Origin: Bordetella parapertussis
Lineage (GTDB): Bacteria; Pseudomonadota; Gammaproteobacteria; Burkholderiales; SG8-41
Length of the DNA stretch: 5,074 nucleotides
Direction of reading: 5' to 3'
Assembly: GCA_945863085.1 (NCBI GenBank)
Contig: CAMBCD010000220.1
Coordinates: 1 to 5,074 of the forward strand
A model generated the notes under the pieces. The model was not told the DNA's origin, searched no databases, and saw only the letters and a program-made list of their open reading frames with translations. Positions 5,033-5,074 of the stretch are shown one piece after another. Numbering within the stretch: the stretch's first letter is position 1; every line of letters begins with the position of its first letter. A program made the position numbers and the translations under genes.

Positions 5033-5074
5033 ATGAAAACCTATACCGCCAACGAAGCCAAAACCCGCTTTGGC
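5033..5074 (+). CDS. Phd/YefM-family type II antitoxin (partial, first 14 residues)
   Basis: The visible peptide is MKTYTANEAKTRFG. It matches the well-conserved opening of Phd/YefM (prevent-host-death) antitoxins, usually M-x-x-(Y/W)-(T/S)-A-x-E-A-K-x-x-F-G followed by LL-x-x-A. These proteins neutralise a toxin encoded just downstream and repress their shared promoter through the N-terminal DNA-binding domain. The ATG is preceded by CAGGAG (5018-5023), nine bases upstream. The gene runs off the right edge after 42 bases, so neither the rest of the antitoxin nor the toxin can be seen. The AT-rich upstream DNA contrasts with the GC-rich neighbouring genes, as expected for a mobile TA module. 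The strong terminator at 4793-4821 separates it from the metabolic cluster. The family call rests on 14 residues but the motif is distinctive. Confidence 0.75.
   Translation, partial: MKTYTANEAKTRFG

Overview
The window is GC-rich, densely coding bacterial chromosome. It most resembles a betaproteobacterium of the Burkholderiales type. That rests on a Bug-family periplasmic binding protein (a family greatly expanded in that group), on short ATTCC...GGAAT inverted repeats like those scattered through betaproteobacterial genomes, and on a lysine/alanine-rich protein tail of a style common there. The taxonomic call is an inference; no rRNA or other marker gene is present.

Layout. Three genes read leftward from about 2957 to the left edge: an MmgE/PrpD-family protein (2957-1554), a ketopantoate-reductase-like NAD(P)-dependent oxidoreductase (1416-376) and the first 114 codons of a tripartite-tricarboxylate-transporter (TctC/Bug) substrate-binding protein (342-1, cut by the edge). 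The first two are separated by 137 bp carrying an inverted pair of 27-bp palindromic repeats; the second and third are only 33 bp apart. A 239-bp divergent intergenic region (2958-3196) holds candidate promoters for both directions, a perfect 12-bp GC palindrome and a possible 26/27-residue leader ORF. Rightward from 3197 runs a 524-residue flavoprotein of the fumarate reductase/tricarballylate dehydrogenase (TcuA-like) group with a lysine-rich C-terminal tail. It is closed by a strong intrinsic terminator (4793-4821). A diverged repeat copy and an AT-rich regulatory stretch with palindromes follow. At the right edge are the first 14 codons of a Phd/YefM-type antitoxin (5033 onward), which appears to begin a separate toxin-antitoxin unit.

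How the genes may work together. Bug proteins capture organic acids in the periplasm, TcuA-type flavoproteins oxidise a C-C bond of a polycarboxylate (tricarballylate to cis-aconitate in the known case), and MmgE/PrpD enzymes dehydrate, isomerise or decarboxylate polycarboxylates such as 2-methylcitrate and cis-aconitate. The divergent cluster is therefore best read as uptake and catabolism of an organic acid, with the ketopantoate-reductase homologue reducing a 2-keto intermediate. The substrate cannot be named from sequence. The reductase lacks two substrate-contacting residues of true ketopantoate reductase, which argues against a pantothenate role. No regulator or membrane transporter subunit lies in the window. 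I see no clearly new system; the most distinctive points are the histone-H1-like tail on the flavoprotein, the overlapping leader ORF and the atypical reductase active site.
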